Assembly: GCF_002105155.1 (NCBI RefSeq)
Contig: NW_019029043.1
Coordinates: 124,001-188,000, forward strand
DNA from: Lobosporangium transversale
Taxonomy: Eukaryota > Mortierellomycota > Mortierellomycetes > Mortierellales > Mortierellaceae
DNA: 64,000 nt
Direction: 5' to 3'
Notes under the pieces: generated by a model
Told to the model about the DNA's origin: nothing
What the model saw: the letters and a program-made list of their open reading frames with translations, nothing else
Database searches by the model: none
Made by a program: the position numbers and the translations under genes
Shown here: positions 42,327-54,972 of the stretch, piece after piece
How the letters are laid out: the number at the start of each line of letters is the position of its first letter
Numbering within the stretch: the first letter of the stretch is position 1

Positions 42327-44570
42327 ATGTTTCCCTCCAACACAAACAATATTGCTTCTGGTCAATCCGACCGCATGGTACCCCCTAGGAACGATGAACA
42401 AAAGGGCGACTATGTTCTGACCGATCTCGAGCAAGACATGGATATTGACGACTTATTTGGAGAGGAGCAGGTCATCCCCAGCGTTCCTCTCAGCGATGAA
42501 GGACTGCTCCTGCAACTCCTCGCTGAACACAAGGTTCTGGTGCTAAGAAAGAGAGCCATTGCCAGCTACACCTTATCCATTCCAGACTACGAATCAGACT
42601 TGACGACGAACCTGTTCAACCCCCTGACGACATAACTGCAGAAAAGCTAATTCAATATTTAACAGCGGCTCAGGAACATGATGCCAATCCTTCATTCTCA
42701 GCCTCTGCAGTATACCATGCTCCATCATCATACAATCTTCCTCATATCTCTCCTGCACCTGGCATGAACAACATGCAGTCGGTCTGGTCGAGAGAAGGCG
42801 TCAAGTCCAAATTTCTATTCGAACCAAAGCCAAACGCTCCGCCGACCCTTTGGCCCCCAGCAATAACAAGCAAGTCCTGGAAAAAACTCAGACTGAACTT
42901 GACGCCGTCTCGTATAAGATTTCATTACTGCAAGATACCGAGAAGGAAGTGTTGGCACTCGATGCAACTCCGAAAAAGAACGGAGGCCTTCCAGCAATTC
43001 GCTATAAGAGTCTCCAAAGAGGTAAGGGTTTATGCATTAAGGATGGTAATGGGATGGTGCTTGGTTTACTCACATCCGCTATAGACTCGGAGACACATAA
43101 TGTCATGGTCACACCTCAGGGGAAGGATGGTGAAGAAGTTCATCTCCATCAGAGACTTCGTTAAGATTCTTAGCGATCTTAGCGGTCCCACTTCTGCTCT
43201 CCGAGCACAAAAGGAGCAAAAGTCTCCACAGGACTCTACCGCTGTAGGGCCTCTTAGAAACAAGAATAATCACAATAACCGATTTTCTGCTTATAAAAAA
43301 TCATCGATCAAAGAATCGACGCGGCCTGCTCCTGGCTCTTACCAGTGCAGTCGCTGTGGGGTGAACAACACCCATAATACGAACGATCGTAAATATTGCA
43401 ATCATTGTAAAAAACCGGGTCATACATTTAATGAGTGCCGCAACCGGCAGAGGTTGAATGGCAACGGAAAAAATGATAATGAAAAGCTCGCTCATCATAA
43501 GAACGCAAACTTCTCTGCTGAAGGTGCGTACATTAAACAATCTGCAAAAATGATGTCTGACAAAAACACAGCATCCTCTAACATATGCATCTCTTCTGCT
43601 ATCACACAGGCAAAAATAAGCCTTTCAGAAAATAAGCAAACGGAGACATATACGGACGATCCTACAGACAAAACGATAAAGGGCACCGTGGCGCATAAAG
43701 CCTCACACAAGCGAACAGCTGGTGAATATGAGGACAAGCCATCTACCATGCTAGAAACTGCACGAAAAAAGATCAATGACATTGATAATAAAAAAGAAAT
43801 TTTCGATAAACAAGCTTTTATTTCTTCTCGAAACCCTTATCATAAAGCAATGCAAAATCCTGAAGGAAATTATGAAACAATAGACTGGGAATCAATGATA
43901 AAAAATGATCTGGCGCTTCACTCGCAAGCAGTTAAGCATCCTTGCCCCGAAATCATCAAAACCTCGTCATTGTCGAAAAAAGATGATAATCCCCACAAAG
44001 CTCCATCAGCCTCTACACTGCAGCAAGCGGATAAGAGGATTGTTGTGCATGTCGTTGTCAACAGCGAGCGGATGGAAGCTCTTCTTGACATGGGCGCGAC
44101 TGATTCATCTATCAGAAAAGATATCGTCGCCAATCTTGGCATCCATACCACTCCTATCGATGGCATGGTACAAGGATTGTCTCAGCTCCTTTAGAAGTCA
44201 TTGACAGCACTTACCCCATCATTATCGGGATAGATCTATTTCATCAGCTTGGCTTCTCCATCTCTGGTTATACTAATCCTGGGGATGATGCCATGCAGCT
44301 TCCCGAACCCGACGAGGATGAAAAACCATCCTTGATCCCTGATCAAATCCCTGATGAGGAAAAGACAAAAGCTTTTATAAAAAAGAAGACAATATTTCTA
44401 TCAAAAACTAAGAAAAGCCTTGAAATAAACAAAAATACTCCCAAGCATAGTCACTGTCTTGTGCCAGAAATGAAGGTGTCTCTACCCGTGTCCAGCTTTA
44501 CTTTCTGTATTTTATTTTATTTTATTTTATTTTTTATTTGCGCGCCCTCCGATGGATACCTTTCCTACTA
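42327..44570 (+). pseudogene. LTR-retrotransposon gag-protease relic
   Basis: A gag-like reading frame starts at ATG 42327 and is interrupted by about four frameshifts (near 42600, 42830, 43130 and 44190). It carries a CCHC zinc knuckle (CNHCKKPGHTFNEC, near 43400) preceded by CSRC. An aspartic-protease active-site region follows near 44080 (ALLDMGATDSSI), where the usual Asp-Thr-Gly reads Asp-Met-Gly. IIIGIDLFHQLGF follows after a shift. Reverse transcriptase, integrase and recognisable LTRs are absent. The end runs into the 3' side of the DBP6 gene. It is a fungal Ty3/Gypsy-type element remnant by motif order (inference). Confidence 0.78.
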
Positions 44571-47500
44571 GCAGCTCTCGATGAGACCAGAGCTTCCTTC
44601 AGTCCTGCAAGGGCCTTGGTATACGCAGGCACCAACTCCTTCGTCTCCTGGTCCTTGATCTTCATCCTATGGATCTTCTCCCAATGACCAGCCTTCGATA
44701 CCATCTCCTTAAAGTGTCTGGCCTCTTGCATCTCCACTAGTGAATACGCTGTTCCAGTCTTACCCGCACGCGCTGTTCTACCCACACGATGAATGTACTT
44801 TTTCATATACACAGGTACATCATAGTTGATCACCACCGAAACCGGCGACAGATCCATACCACGAGAGATCAGATCTGAACAAATCAACAAATGGATTTCA
44901 CCCTTGTTGAATGCTCGTAATATAGACTGACGCTTGGATTTTGGTAGGTCGGAGGAATATTCCGCAACAACAATAGGGGGTGCTGACATCGTCGCCGTCG
45001 CCGTCGTCGTCGTTGTTGATATTGAGGGATCAACCTCTATTTCCGAAGAAGAGTCGAATGGATCTGTAGATTTGGTAGTCGTCTCAACATCCTCCATCTC
45101 AACATCACTCTTTTCGCTCCCGTCTTCTTCTTCTTCTTCTTCATCGTCATCATCGCTGCTCTCATTTTCATCTTCGCTATCACTGTCTTCACTACTACTG
45201 CTACTGCTGTCATCATCATCATCGTTATTTCCATCATCTGGTTCACTATCCCCTTGACTTTCATCCCCTTTACTCCGTTCTTTGATTTCACTATCCACTT
45301 TGTTGTCTTTTGGTATTGTTGACAATGATGATGACGATACAGGTGCAGTTCTCGTTTTCTCATATAGCTGAATAAGCTTGCATAACCGATGTGCTGATTC
45401 AACGGATTTAGTAAAACACAATGCAGAACGAACATTGCGGTTATACAACAGATGAAGCACCATCAATGGTTTCTCTGATGATTCACAGACAATCATATAT
45501 TCCTAACAAACAGAATTAACCACATTACAAAAAAAGGGATTAATAAACGTTAATAAATGAGTAATCATATCATATTATGTCAATTCAAAATTCATGTTTT
45601 CCGTAAGCATACCGTGAGTCCAGCAGGTGTGGTATACTTTTGCTTCTCGTCTCCATCCAGGCCTCCTTCCTGCACCGCTACATATTGAGGATCTGATAAC
45701 TGTAAGCTAGCAATCTTGGCTGGGTTCCTAGTCAATGTAGCGGAGAAGAGCAGTTTTTGAACTGATAGTGCCTTGGGGTCCTCTACATCTGACTCGGGTA
45801 GGCGGAAAAATGATGGCAAAAACGCTGGTGCAATGGCATCATGGATTGGGAAGCTATCATAACACACGATGTATAGTGTTTAAAAAAAAATGAAAAAAAT
45901 GAAATTAAATAAAATAAAAACCTGTTAGAACGAGCAGTGGTCTTTTTAAAATCTTTTCGAAATCTTGTGCACATTCGCTTGTTTTTTTCCTCTCTTTCTT
46001 CACTTTACCCATACTGGTCCCGTTTCAATTGAATATTTTCAGATCCATCTATGCCCAGCAATTTTCGTTCGGGTGAAGGATGAATAGCTGTCAAGATATG
46101 ATACAACCAATCTTGGAAACTCTGGTTCAACAACCGATCTGCTTCATCAATCACCAAGAATCTCAAATGTTGCAACGTAAAATTAGGTGTTGATTTGATA
46201 TGATCAATCAGCCGTCCTGGAGTCGTGATTAGAATATCCACTCGACTATGTCCTCCAAGTACTTTGGGTCCATTAGGGCGTGCATAGGTTTCTCCTACAA
46301 GGATGTTCTGCTCATGTGCAAATGAGTTTTGCCCTGTTGATGTGGCAATCTTCAAATCTGTTCCCTTCACAAACGTTTCAAACGTTTCTTTCACTTGGAC
46401 ACAAAGATCTCGTGTTGGAAGTACAACAAGTGCACGAAGGCGAGTGACCACACGCTGGGACAAAATCTGAAGGACAGGTAATAATAAAGTAGAAAAAGTA
46501 AAGCTGAGAATGAGATATAACAATTTGATCCATGTGATGCACACTATCACTCCAAAGGGAAATAGATCAATAATCCTTTTCTCTCCCCCCTCCCTCTCCT
46601 TCCTCTGTTTCTCTCACTCACCTCAATGATCGGAAGAACGTAAGCCAGTGTCTTTCCACTTCCTGTCGGTGCAGACACACATAAATCTCCTGGCGCCTTA
46701 CGAATATCTCCCAAATGCCTAGCCCTCATCAACACCGGAATCACTGCTGTCTGGACTGCAAAACACTCTGTAATCCCGGCTTTTTTGCATTGCTTGATCA
46801 GCCTTGAGGAGAGTCTAAACATGGGTGCATCAATCGGTGTGTTCGTCTCTGGTTCAATCTTGATCGGATGGGCTAACCAGTCTGGGATACCCATAGATTT
46901 GGCTCGCTCCTTTTCTTCAGCTGTAATCTCTTTTACTTCAAAAGTTGGAAGTGGTACCAATGCAGATTCAATATCTGCTAAAGCTGCATCCATAGCGACA
47001 TCATCCATTCCTCCTTCTGCTTCCTGCTTTTGTCCTTCAGAAGTAATATCCTTGTCCTCTTCTTCTTTTTTCTCCATTTCTTCATCTTCTTTATTATCTT
47101 GTTGTTGTTGTTGTTGTGTTGATTTAAGTGAAGGTGCAGAAGCAGCTGTAGGTTCAGGCACACTATTAATGGGTTGAAGAATCCCTCTTGCCAATGCCTC
47201 TGCTGCCTCTGCTTCTGCCTTCATTGCTAACCGAACATCATTCGGGACCAAATCACTGTCCTTCAATTCTTTCTCTCTCTTCTCCCACTTTTTACCATGC
47301 TTCTTTAAATGATGCTGATCTTCCTGTTCACGAGCACGCTTTTGTTTATAGGGATTGGTTTCTATTGAGTCATTGTTGTCGTATCTCAAATGTTTTGAAG
47401 ACGACTGCTGTTGTTGCTGTTGCTGTTGCTGTTGTTGCGTCTTGTCTTTGTTTTTGTTTTCCTCCTTCTCTTGTAGCTCTTTATGAGGCTTATTCTTATT

Positions 47501-47611
47501 CAAACGAGCATTGAGCTTTATGAGACGCTCCTGCGCTGACAACGTGGCATTGGAAGAAGTGTTTTTATCAGAAGATTGCTCCTCGACATCGTAACGTTTG
47601 ATGTTGAACAT
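44534..47611 (-). CDS. DBP6: DEAD-box RNA helicase DDX51/DBP6
   Basis: Four exons (47611-46622, 46466-46009, 45853-45613, 45502-44534) join in phase to 885 residues. The N-terminal third is low complexity (poly-Gln, Glu/Lys). Motifs are the Walker A APTGSGKT (314-321), [16 protein letters not shown] (436-440), SATLT, SRGMD and [10 protein letters not shown] (800-809). IPDWLAHP before the core is typical of the DDX51/Dbp6 group. These nucleolar helicases act early in 60S subunit assembly. It is longer than usual (yeast about 630, human about 670) because of the N-terminal extension and an acidic Ser/Asp/Glu insertion at about 615-743 within the second RecA domain. Confidence 0.94.
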
Positions 47612-48024
47612 GGCAATGTAACTTTAGTCTCTTCTCTGCTCTGTCTCCATGCAAAGAGAATTTTAAAAAAAATAAAAAATGTTTACATCTATTAAATTAT
47701 GTGGCTTTTACTAAATTTTGATCGCCATCCAAAAAATTGGTGGCGGTGTCCTGAATTAAGGATAAGGTTGAGAGTAACCGTGGTTCATCATGATATTACG
47801 AAAAAAAAAAAAAAAAAAAAAAAAGCTTCCCCATAAACATCAGGTAATTATCATTATATTTCGAGGATGGGAAGGAAAGAAAAAAAAAAAGAGAGACATG
47901 AGTATAATAATGGTACGAGAGGAGATGAAAGTGTGAAAGGAAAAGGTGGATGAAAAATACGTGCTAATAGCGATAGTAATAGTAATAATAATAATAATAG
48001 TAAAAACAAACAAGTCTGTCAACT
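47612..48024. other. Intergenic, DBP6 start to GUT2 end
   Basis: AT-rich with an A run (47800-47824) and TAA/TAG units (47975-48000). DBP6 promoter side; no gene seen. Confidence 0.65.
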
Positions 48025-50255
48025 TTATGCTCCACCTCCACTACGATCAGTGGTCTTGGCCTTGATACCATAATCAATTGCTCTCTTATGTTCAACCTCA
48101 ACAATAATATTGGAGAAGGCTGTTCGGCTAGCATGTTCCTTCAATCCACCCATCACTTCCAGGAATTCGTTGAACTCGATCGATCCAGAGTTATCTAAAT
48201 CAACCTATTTTTTTTTTTTTTTTTTTTGGGATTTCAAATGCGTAGGAGGAAAAATAATAATAATAATAAACAAATGAGTTCAAGGATCTTAAAGCATAAA
48301 GACGATTTTGATCAACTGTGTCAATTTGTCATATCATACCTCACTGATGATGTTATTCAACACTTGTGCATCAACATCCATGTCCAGGTTTCTCAGGATT
48401 ACGCCGAGATCTTTGCCATCAATGTGGCCATCGCCATCATAATCCAAAGCTCCAAAGACCTTGTGGAATTCTGCCAATTCTTCTGGGTTGAACTGAGCAC
48501 GTGAGTAGAAGCTATCGGTGACGGACGATCCTGAGGACTTGCCTCCGCCCCAGAAGCCCTTGGCCTCACGCTTCTCGACATTGCCGATTGCGCCTGGGTG
48601 ACCAATGACAGCATCAGGTACATTGGTAGGATATGCAATGGGACTAACAGGAAGACCCATGGTGGTCAAGAACTTCTTGGCTTCCTCCGTCTCTTTCAAT
48701 TGACGGGCTTGGTCCCATTTCAGCTCATCAGCCATAATCTCAACAACCCTGGGGAGAGCCTCCAAAGCTGCGTGCACGTTCAAGAAGGCGAGGCGCAGAC
48801 GGCGAGCCAGGACATCAACAGCTGTGCAAGCATATTCGCGACGGACTGCATAGCGAATCTCGGCCTCGATATAAGGATACTGCGGCGAGACCCTTCTTCC
48901 AAAGACGGGCCAGCGCTTCCCAGTAGACTGTGCGAGCGAGGCAACTGCCCAGGCACGGTCACCATAGCTGTTTGCAAGGTGTTGAGCAATCTCTGTCTCC
49001 AAACCAAACTGTTGGATCAGACGGATAAACATTGTCTTGCTGTATCCGTGGGAACCGATCAACTTGACGCGCTCGGTCGAGCACTCTCGTGTAGGCTTCA
49101 AATTAAAGTGTTTGATGGCCTCGTCGATGGTCTCGGCAGCCATTGCGCGGTAAGTTGTCCACTTGCCGCCTGCAATGGTCAGCAGACCGCTCTTGCTGAT
49201 GTTGATCATATGGTTGCGAACTAGACCCTCAGTACTCTTGGCAGCGGGGTCACGGACCAATGGACGGATGCCAGACCAGGCAGCCAAAACATCTCCTCGA
49301 CGGACCTTGACATCTGGGTTCAGGTAGTTCTTGACTTCTCCCAAAATCCAGTTGATCTCTTCCTCTGTCGCCATTGGGTTTTGGGTCACCTTTGTTGCAG
49401 AGTCTGTCGTGCCTGCAATAGTATTTCCTTGCCAAGGCAAGAAGAAAATGACACGCCCATCACTAGTGGCAGGGTCCAAAAGACCCATAGTTCCAGGACT
49501 GTAGTAGTTGGGAAGAATGATATGAACTCCTGCAGAAGGCGAGACGATAGTTTGAATCGAAGGATCATCCATCTGACGAATGCCATCAGTGAAGGGTCCG
49601 GTGGCGTTGATGATGCCCTTCGCCTTGACATTGAATTCCTTGCCGGTCATAGTATCCCTGACACGGGCTCCACACAATTGCTTGTTGGAATCCTTATGAA
49701 GCTCAATGACTTCAACGTGATTTGCAATGACAGCACCATATTGAACAGCGGTCAATCCAAGGGCGACGTTCATACGGGAATCATTGTGCTGACCATCGTA
49801 ATAGACCATGGCTCCGACCAACTTTTCATTCTTGAGCATTGGGAATGCCTCCAGGGCCTTGCCTCTGCTTAAGAAATAACTGCTTTCCATGCCTTGGTGA
49901 CCTGCAAGCAAATCATATGCCTTGGATCCAGCCCAGTAGTAAGGTACCTGCCACCATCTAATACAATAGCAAAACGTATTCTTGAGTAAGATCTCGGATG
50001 CTGATAGCCTGCATGTAAATGTATATATATATGCATGTCATGTATAGTAGTTTCGATTGACGTACTTGTAGATGGGTAACATGATAGGCAATTGATAGCT
50101 CAGATAAGGTGCAATCTTCAAAAAGTTGGCACGCTCATTCAATGCTTCCTTGACAAGCTTATACTGCTCATAATCCAACTCACGAACAGCCTTTTCTAAA
50201 TAACGGACACCACCATGAACGAGCTTGGTTGATCTGGATGACGTTCCTGTAATTG

Positions 50256-50289
<34 letters not shown>

Positions 50290-50343
50290 ATGTGAGACTA
50301 GGGGTTCATACTAAATCTTCATTCTATAATTTATCATTGCACA

Positions 50344-50377
<34 letters not shown>

Positions 50378-51718
50378 AGAAGGATGTTTCGACCCCTGTA
50401 TTGCACGTGTGGCTCGGGTATAGAGATGAATGGTTAGGGATATCAAGGAAGAATGTGTTGGCCCTATTCATCCCATGTTTACACTTCCCATTGATAAAGC
50501 CCTGTTTTCATCTGCTCTATCTTGTAAAAGGCATTGTTGTTGTTCTTCATAGATCTATCTTTCACGAGCTCTCTTGCTCTCCACATCATACATGCTCTAT
50601 CTTTCTCTCTCGCTCTTTTTGTTTTGTTCACCTCACTTCCTATAGATCCAATGACTCAAAAAAAAGAAGATCAAAGTTGCTCCACAAACCCGAAATAAAT
50701 GAGAGAGCATAGTCGAGCAATTGTATAGCGAATAAGAAATAAAATAAAAAATAGATTCTTTGTGTGTACTACAGCATAGGTGGGGACGCTCATTGGATGA
50801 TGTGCCCAATTTTAGCGGCCCGTCCTTGCCCTGGTCTGGGAGTTGTCCTCCGTCACTCTCATTCTTACTCAGATCTGTTATTCTTTTTGTACTTTTTTAA
50901 TCGTCCGGTCCGGTCTTTTAATCCATTGCCCACACAGACCGTTAGCTGTCTCTAAATCATTCGCTGTCACACACTCTACAGCATGAAGAGTACTCAAAGA
51001 GTCAAAGAGTATCTCGTAAAAAATGATAAATCATGGCAGAGGGCAAAATCTTGTCTCTGACTTTCAATCCCTTCATATGACACAAAAATAAAATATGATG
51101 TCGATGGAAAAAGAAGCCATACTGTCCCACCAGATGTTGCACAGATGTAAAAAAAAGTAAAAAAAAGTTGATCATACCTGAAGAAAAATCGTCGCGTTCA
51201 ACCATGGCTACCTTCAACCCACGAGTTGCTGCATCCACAGCACATCCAGCACCAGTGGCACCGCCTCCAATGATAAGCAGATCAAACACGTCCGAGTCCG
51301 ATTCAGCTGCAGTAGGCGACGCGTCCGTTTTTGTTGCGACAGATGTTGATGTTGATGACTGCGATGATGGTGATGATGACGATGATGCTGCTATAGCTTT
51401 ATTCTTAGCAGCCATGATATCCTTAATGGCACCAGGGCCTTCCTGAAGCATCCTGATCATTTCCTCGCGTGAAGGAGGGGCCCAGAAGGCATGAGGTCGA
51501 GTAGGGTCTCTGGTGCTCTGTTGGGACTCAAGATAGACCATGGAGGAATGAGGCGGATATTCAAAGTCGTCATCAAAAGATCTCCTGTTGCGCTTCAAGT
51601 CATAGTAATAGCTAGCAAGGGCCAAGGAGGTGGCACCTGCAGTGGCATAGACGGCCTTTCTACGGAAAGAAGAGTTGGTGGCATGTCTAGCACCGGTCGC
51701 GGGGATTCGGCGCCACAT
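48025..51718 (-). CDS. GUT2: FAD-dependent glycerol-3-phosphate dehydrogenase, mitochondrial, with EF-hands
   Basis: Four exons (51718-51178, 50246-50066, 49957-48340, 48204-48025) join in phase to 839 residues. It oxidises glycerol-3-phosphate to dihydroxyacetone phosphate and passes electrons to ubiquinone at the inner mitochondrial membrane. A basic N-terminus and a hydrophobic stretch (about 23-36) form the targeting and membrane part. A Ser/Ala/Thr-rich linker (110-140) leads to the FAD motif GGGATGAG (151-158). [17 protein letters not shown] and INATGPFTD follow. Two C-terminal EF-hands ([12 protein letters not shown] at 746-757 and [12 protein letters not shown] at 782-793) imply calcium control, as in animal GPD2; S. 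cerevisiae Gut2 lacks them. Introns hold A runs of about 30 bases. Confidence 0.95.
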
Positions 51719-51893
51719 GAGGGAAATGAATTAGATCTGTTTTAAGAAATGAGTTTTGAGCAAGAAAGAGAATGGAGTTGGAATGCTAAAAATAAAAAGA
51801 AGAAGAAGAGAGGAGAAGAGAATGACAAGGAAGGATAGGAAGAAGAAGAAGAAGAAGTGAGACGAAGGGGAAAGGAGCAGGTGTAATAAATTG

Positions 51894-51901
51894 CTTATAT
51901 A
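51894..51901 (-). promoter_or_regulatory. Candidate TATA box of GUT2
   Basis: TATATAAG on the minus strand, about 175 bases upstream of the GUT2 start codon, followed by a CT-rich leader. Confidence 0.5.
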
Positions 51902-52602
51902 CTCACACTAACTAGTTTACTTACAATCAATGTGATGTGTTCTGTCATTCCAAGATAGCGGCGGAGTGCCTTGACGGACCATTTCCCCCCCTATTGTCCC
52001 TATCTCTCTCGCTCTGGGCCTGTTGATCTACTTCGTAAGTATCCGCATGTATGCTACCGTGTTGCCATGCGACCATGCATGCAAATCACGACAAAGGATG
52101 TCCAAGCATGGTATAGCATAGTATGGTATGCTATGGCCTGGGTCACCCTAGGATCTTTTTGCAACCTGATCCATGGCATGGGGAAGCTGTGTTCATCACT
52201 TTGTTATTTTCCCATTGCTATAGCTAAAGAAGGTAAAAAAAAAAAAAATGCATACAACTCCATTTGTAAGTGTGTTTGATTCAAGTTCAGATAGAACATT
52301 TGTCGTCATTTCATCAGCATTTGGACTACGCGAAGCAATACTTGATCTCCCTTTCCCGTTTATCTGCCTTTTAATGTCCTATTTTTCCTATTGTTTTTCC
52401 ATGTGAAATCGAAATCAAATCAGCGGTGACTCCGCCCAAACTCTGAATTGGTCCCGCCCTTTTCATCTGTCATCCTTTTGTAACTTTTCCTTCACCCGCT
52501 CTCATTTTTAGCCATGTCATGTAGAGGAGCAATCAAACGTTCCACGGACATCCCCTCCATCCAACAGTTATGTTTATTTAACTTGTACAACGTAGGCAGC
52601 CA

Positions 52603-52640
<38 letters not shown>

Positions 52641-52708
52641 GTATTATTTATAAATTACAGGTGTAAATATGATAAGAGTAAAAGAAAAAATAACGTCCAT
52701 AGCCATGA

Positions 52709-52741
52709 CCACAACCACAGCCACAGCCACAGCCACAGCCA
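52709..52741. repeat. CCACAG hexanucleotide repeat
   Basis: About five CCACAG/CCACAA units lie immediately downstream (in gene sense) of the ERG1 stop codon. Confidence 0.9.
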
Positions 52742-52774
52742 CCATCAACAACCTTCAAAAGTTCTAAACCGTTT

Positions 52775-53066
52775 CTATGCTTTGCATTCGCTCCACATCA
52801 CTGGCAACAATACCACACAGGCAGTCCACATCACACTAAATGCTCTAAAGAACGTAGCTGGAACCTCTGCCCAGGTGGCTTTGTGGAACATCAGCCAGAT
52901 CGAGTGAAGTGCTACGGCATAAAAGTGATATACCAATACCATACGACGACGTGTGATACCCGACAACAACCCAACTGGGCCTGCAATGCATTCGCCTCCC
53001 ATCTTGAAGTAACTGAAGCATCCATCACGAAGAACAATCAGGTTCTCATCTGATCAAATTATGAAG

Positions 53067-53097
<31 letters not shown>

Positions 53098-54972
53098 GAG
53101 TTAGATCAGGATACATAAGAAGTTAATTCACTTTTTTTTTTTTTTTTTTTTTTTTGCAAGATCTTTCTTACCTGCACCAGAAAAGAGTGCATACAAGGCC
53201 TGAGCGAGGACGTTGATCACACCACTGAGCTCTTTCCTCTTCCAGAAAAATAATTCCATTTGGACCATGGTCTCTTCTTGATCCTTTGTCACATCTCCCC
53301 TGAGCATATCTCTTAAATACACCACATCATTCAACGCCACAGTCATACCACCTCCCGTAAGCGGATGACGCATGTTCATAGCATCTCCCAAAAGAATGAC
53401 TCCCAACTCTGAGCTAGTCGATGGTGGTAAGAAACTGTTTGGCATCGATCTCAATCGTTCGGTCTCTAATGCTGTCATGAATGCTTTCTGTACACTTTCG
53501 GGAAGTTGTGGCCTGACTACCGTCTCGAGGTATGAGCGTAATGCGCCCGAGCTAGCAGAGGGTAGCTTCCCAGGAATGTCCACCAAGATGCGGGTGTCCC
53601 TGGCTGAGATCTGATACATAAGGATAGGTGAAGGGGACGCAAGAAGAACATGGCCATGGTTTGGGAATGGAAGTTGGACATCCTTCATAACAAAGCTGCA
53701 AGTTAAAATAATAATAAAAATTAAAAAGGTCAGTTTTAAGCATCCTTCCCATGATTGCTTAACTATTTTTTTTTTTTTTTTTTTTTTTTGTTGTTGTTGC
53801 TTTGCTACCTACCCAACAAAGTGTGAGGTGGTGGAGACAGGTTTCTGGATGAACTGCTTGCGGAATTTTGAGAAGCATCCATCGGCAATTACTGTCAATG
53901 ACGCAAAGTACTGTGCAGTAACTGTTGGCGTTGTCGATTCTACGGAAGCATCCTTCTTGGGTGTGCATGTTACTCCAAGGACACGAACACCATCATCATC
54001 GTAAATCATCTCGTTCGCAGTTGCCTCCACGATAGTAACACTAGCAAAATACAAAAAGTGAGTGATATAATTAGTATTACAGTTTACATATTCATATTCT
54101 AAGCCAGGCTGAAGGATCCTGATGAAAATCAATTCAAGTGTCATACTTTGGTGTCTGCGACGCAGCTATTCGCAGCTTCTGAATAAATCGACCGTGATGG
54201 AAGGATCTTCCTTGGTCCTGCTTTCCGGTCTCGGGATCGATGAGATAGGGGATGTGTACATGTTCTGATCCACGAATGACTCCATATCCATATGTGGGAA
54301 TGGCATCAATGCCCTCCAAACAATCAGCCAGGCCTAATTCCTTCAATGCTTTGTATCCACCAGGTTGCAATAGTTCTCCAACAATACGATCTGGTTCGCT
54401 CAGGTCTCTTTCTATTCAAGACAAAATAAAATAATAGTAAAAATAAATCATTAAATAGGAGTTCTTTGTAAAATGATAAGCCTAATCTTAATTGCATGAC
54501 CGTTTAAAGAAACGTGAATGGGCGAAAAGTTTTTTTTTTTATTTTTTTTTATTTCAGGTCCCTTTAATCCCAAATCAGGCCATTCTTTGTTTGCCCAAAC
54601 AGATCAAAGCACACAGCTTCGGCATGGCAGAGGTCCGAGCAAAAAAATAGATTGTTTATTCTTAATGTATAACACAAAATGGATCCTCATTCAAGAACTT
54701 GACCTACCGATTAAGAGAATCTGCTTATTCTGTTTTGCAAAAGTAGTTGCAAACGCAGATCCTAGTACTCCTGCACCGACAACAATGATATCGAACTTGG
54801 ATCCATTTTCAGGCACACTTGCCAGCGAGGGAGCTAAAGCCTAGATGGTAATCAGTTGATTTGAATTAAATTAAATCGAGTTGAAGGAGACCATGAGCTT
54901 TCTTTTTCTTTCTTTCATGGCAACACTAAACACAAAGCTGTAGTCGAGTTTTTGCCTTACGTTTCCAGGCAT
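52775..54972 (-). CDS. ERG1: Squalene epoxidase (squalene monooxygenase)
   Basis: Six exons (54972-54961, 54840-54708, 54411-54147, 54040-53813, 53695-53172, 53049-52775) join in phase to 478 residues. The first exon codes only Met-Pro-Gly-Asn. It converts squalene to 2,3-oxidosqualene in ergosterol synthesis at the ER and lipid droplets. Seen motifs are the FAD-binding GAGVLG (26-31), ERDLSEPDRIVGELLQPGG (about 49-67) and the second FAD signature GDAMNMRHPLTGGGM (316-330). A hydrophobic C-terminus includes GGECIAGPVGLLSG and two membrane-type helices. The length is near that of yeast Erg1. The micro-exon start is supported by exact phase and a GTAAGG donor. Confidence 0.95.

Larger units (their letters stand above)
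51719..52774. other. Intergenic, GUT2 promoter and ERG1 3' side
   Basis: It holds a candidate TATA box for GUT2 (51894-51901, minus), GAA repeats (51841-51857), a T run (52604-52638) and CCACAG units (52709-52741) just beyond the ERG1 stop codon. No gene seen. Confidence 0.65.

Noticed and set aside
44934-45435. Plus- and minus-strand alternative frames rich in Ser/Val or Met/Lys within DBP6
   Set aside because: Shadows of the acidic Asp/Glu/Ser repeat codons of the real helicase frame.
48598-49872. Long plus-strand frames of 208 and 163 codons
   Set aside because: They are antisense to the GUT2 exon 3, whose motifs and phase are certain.
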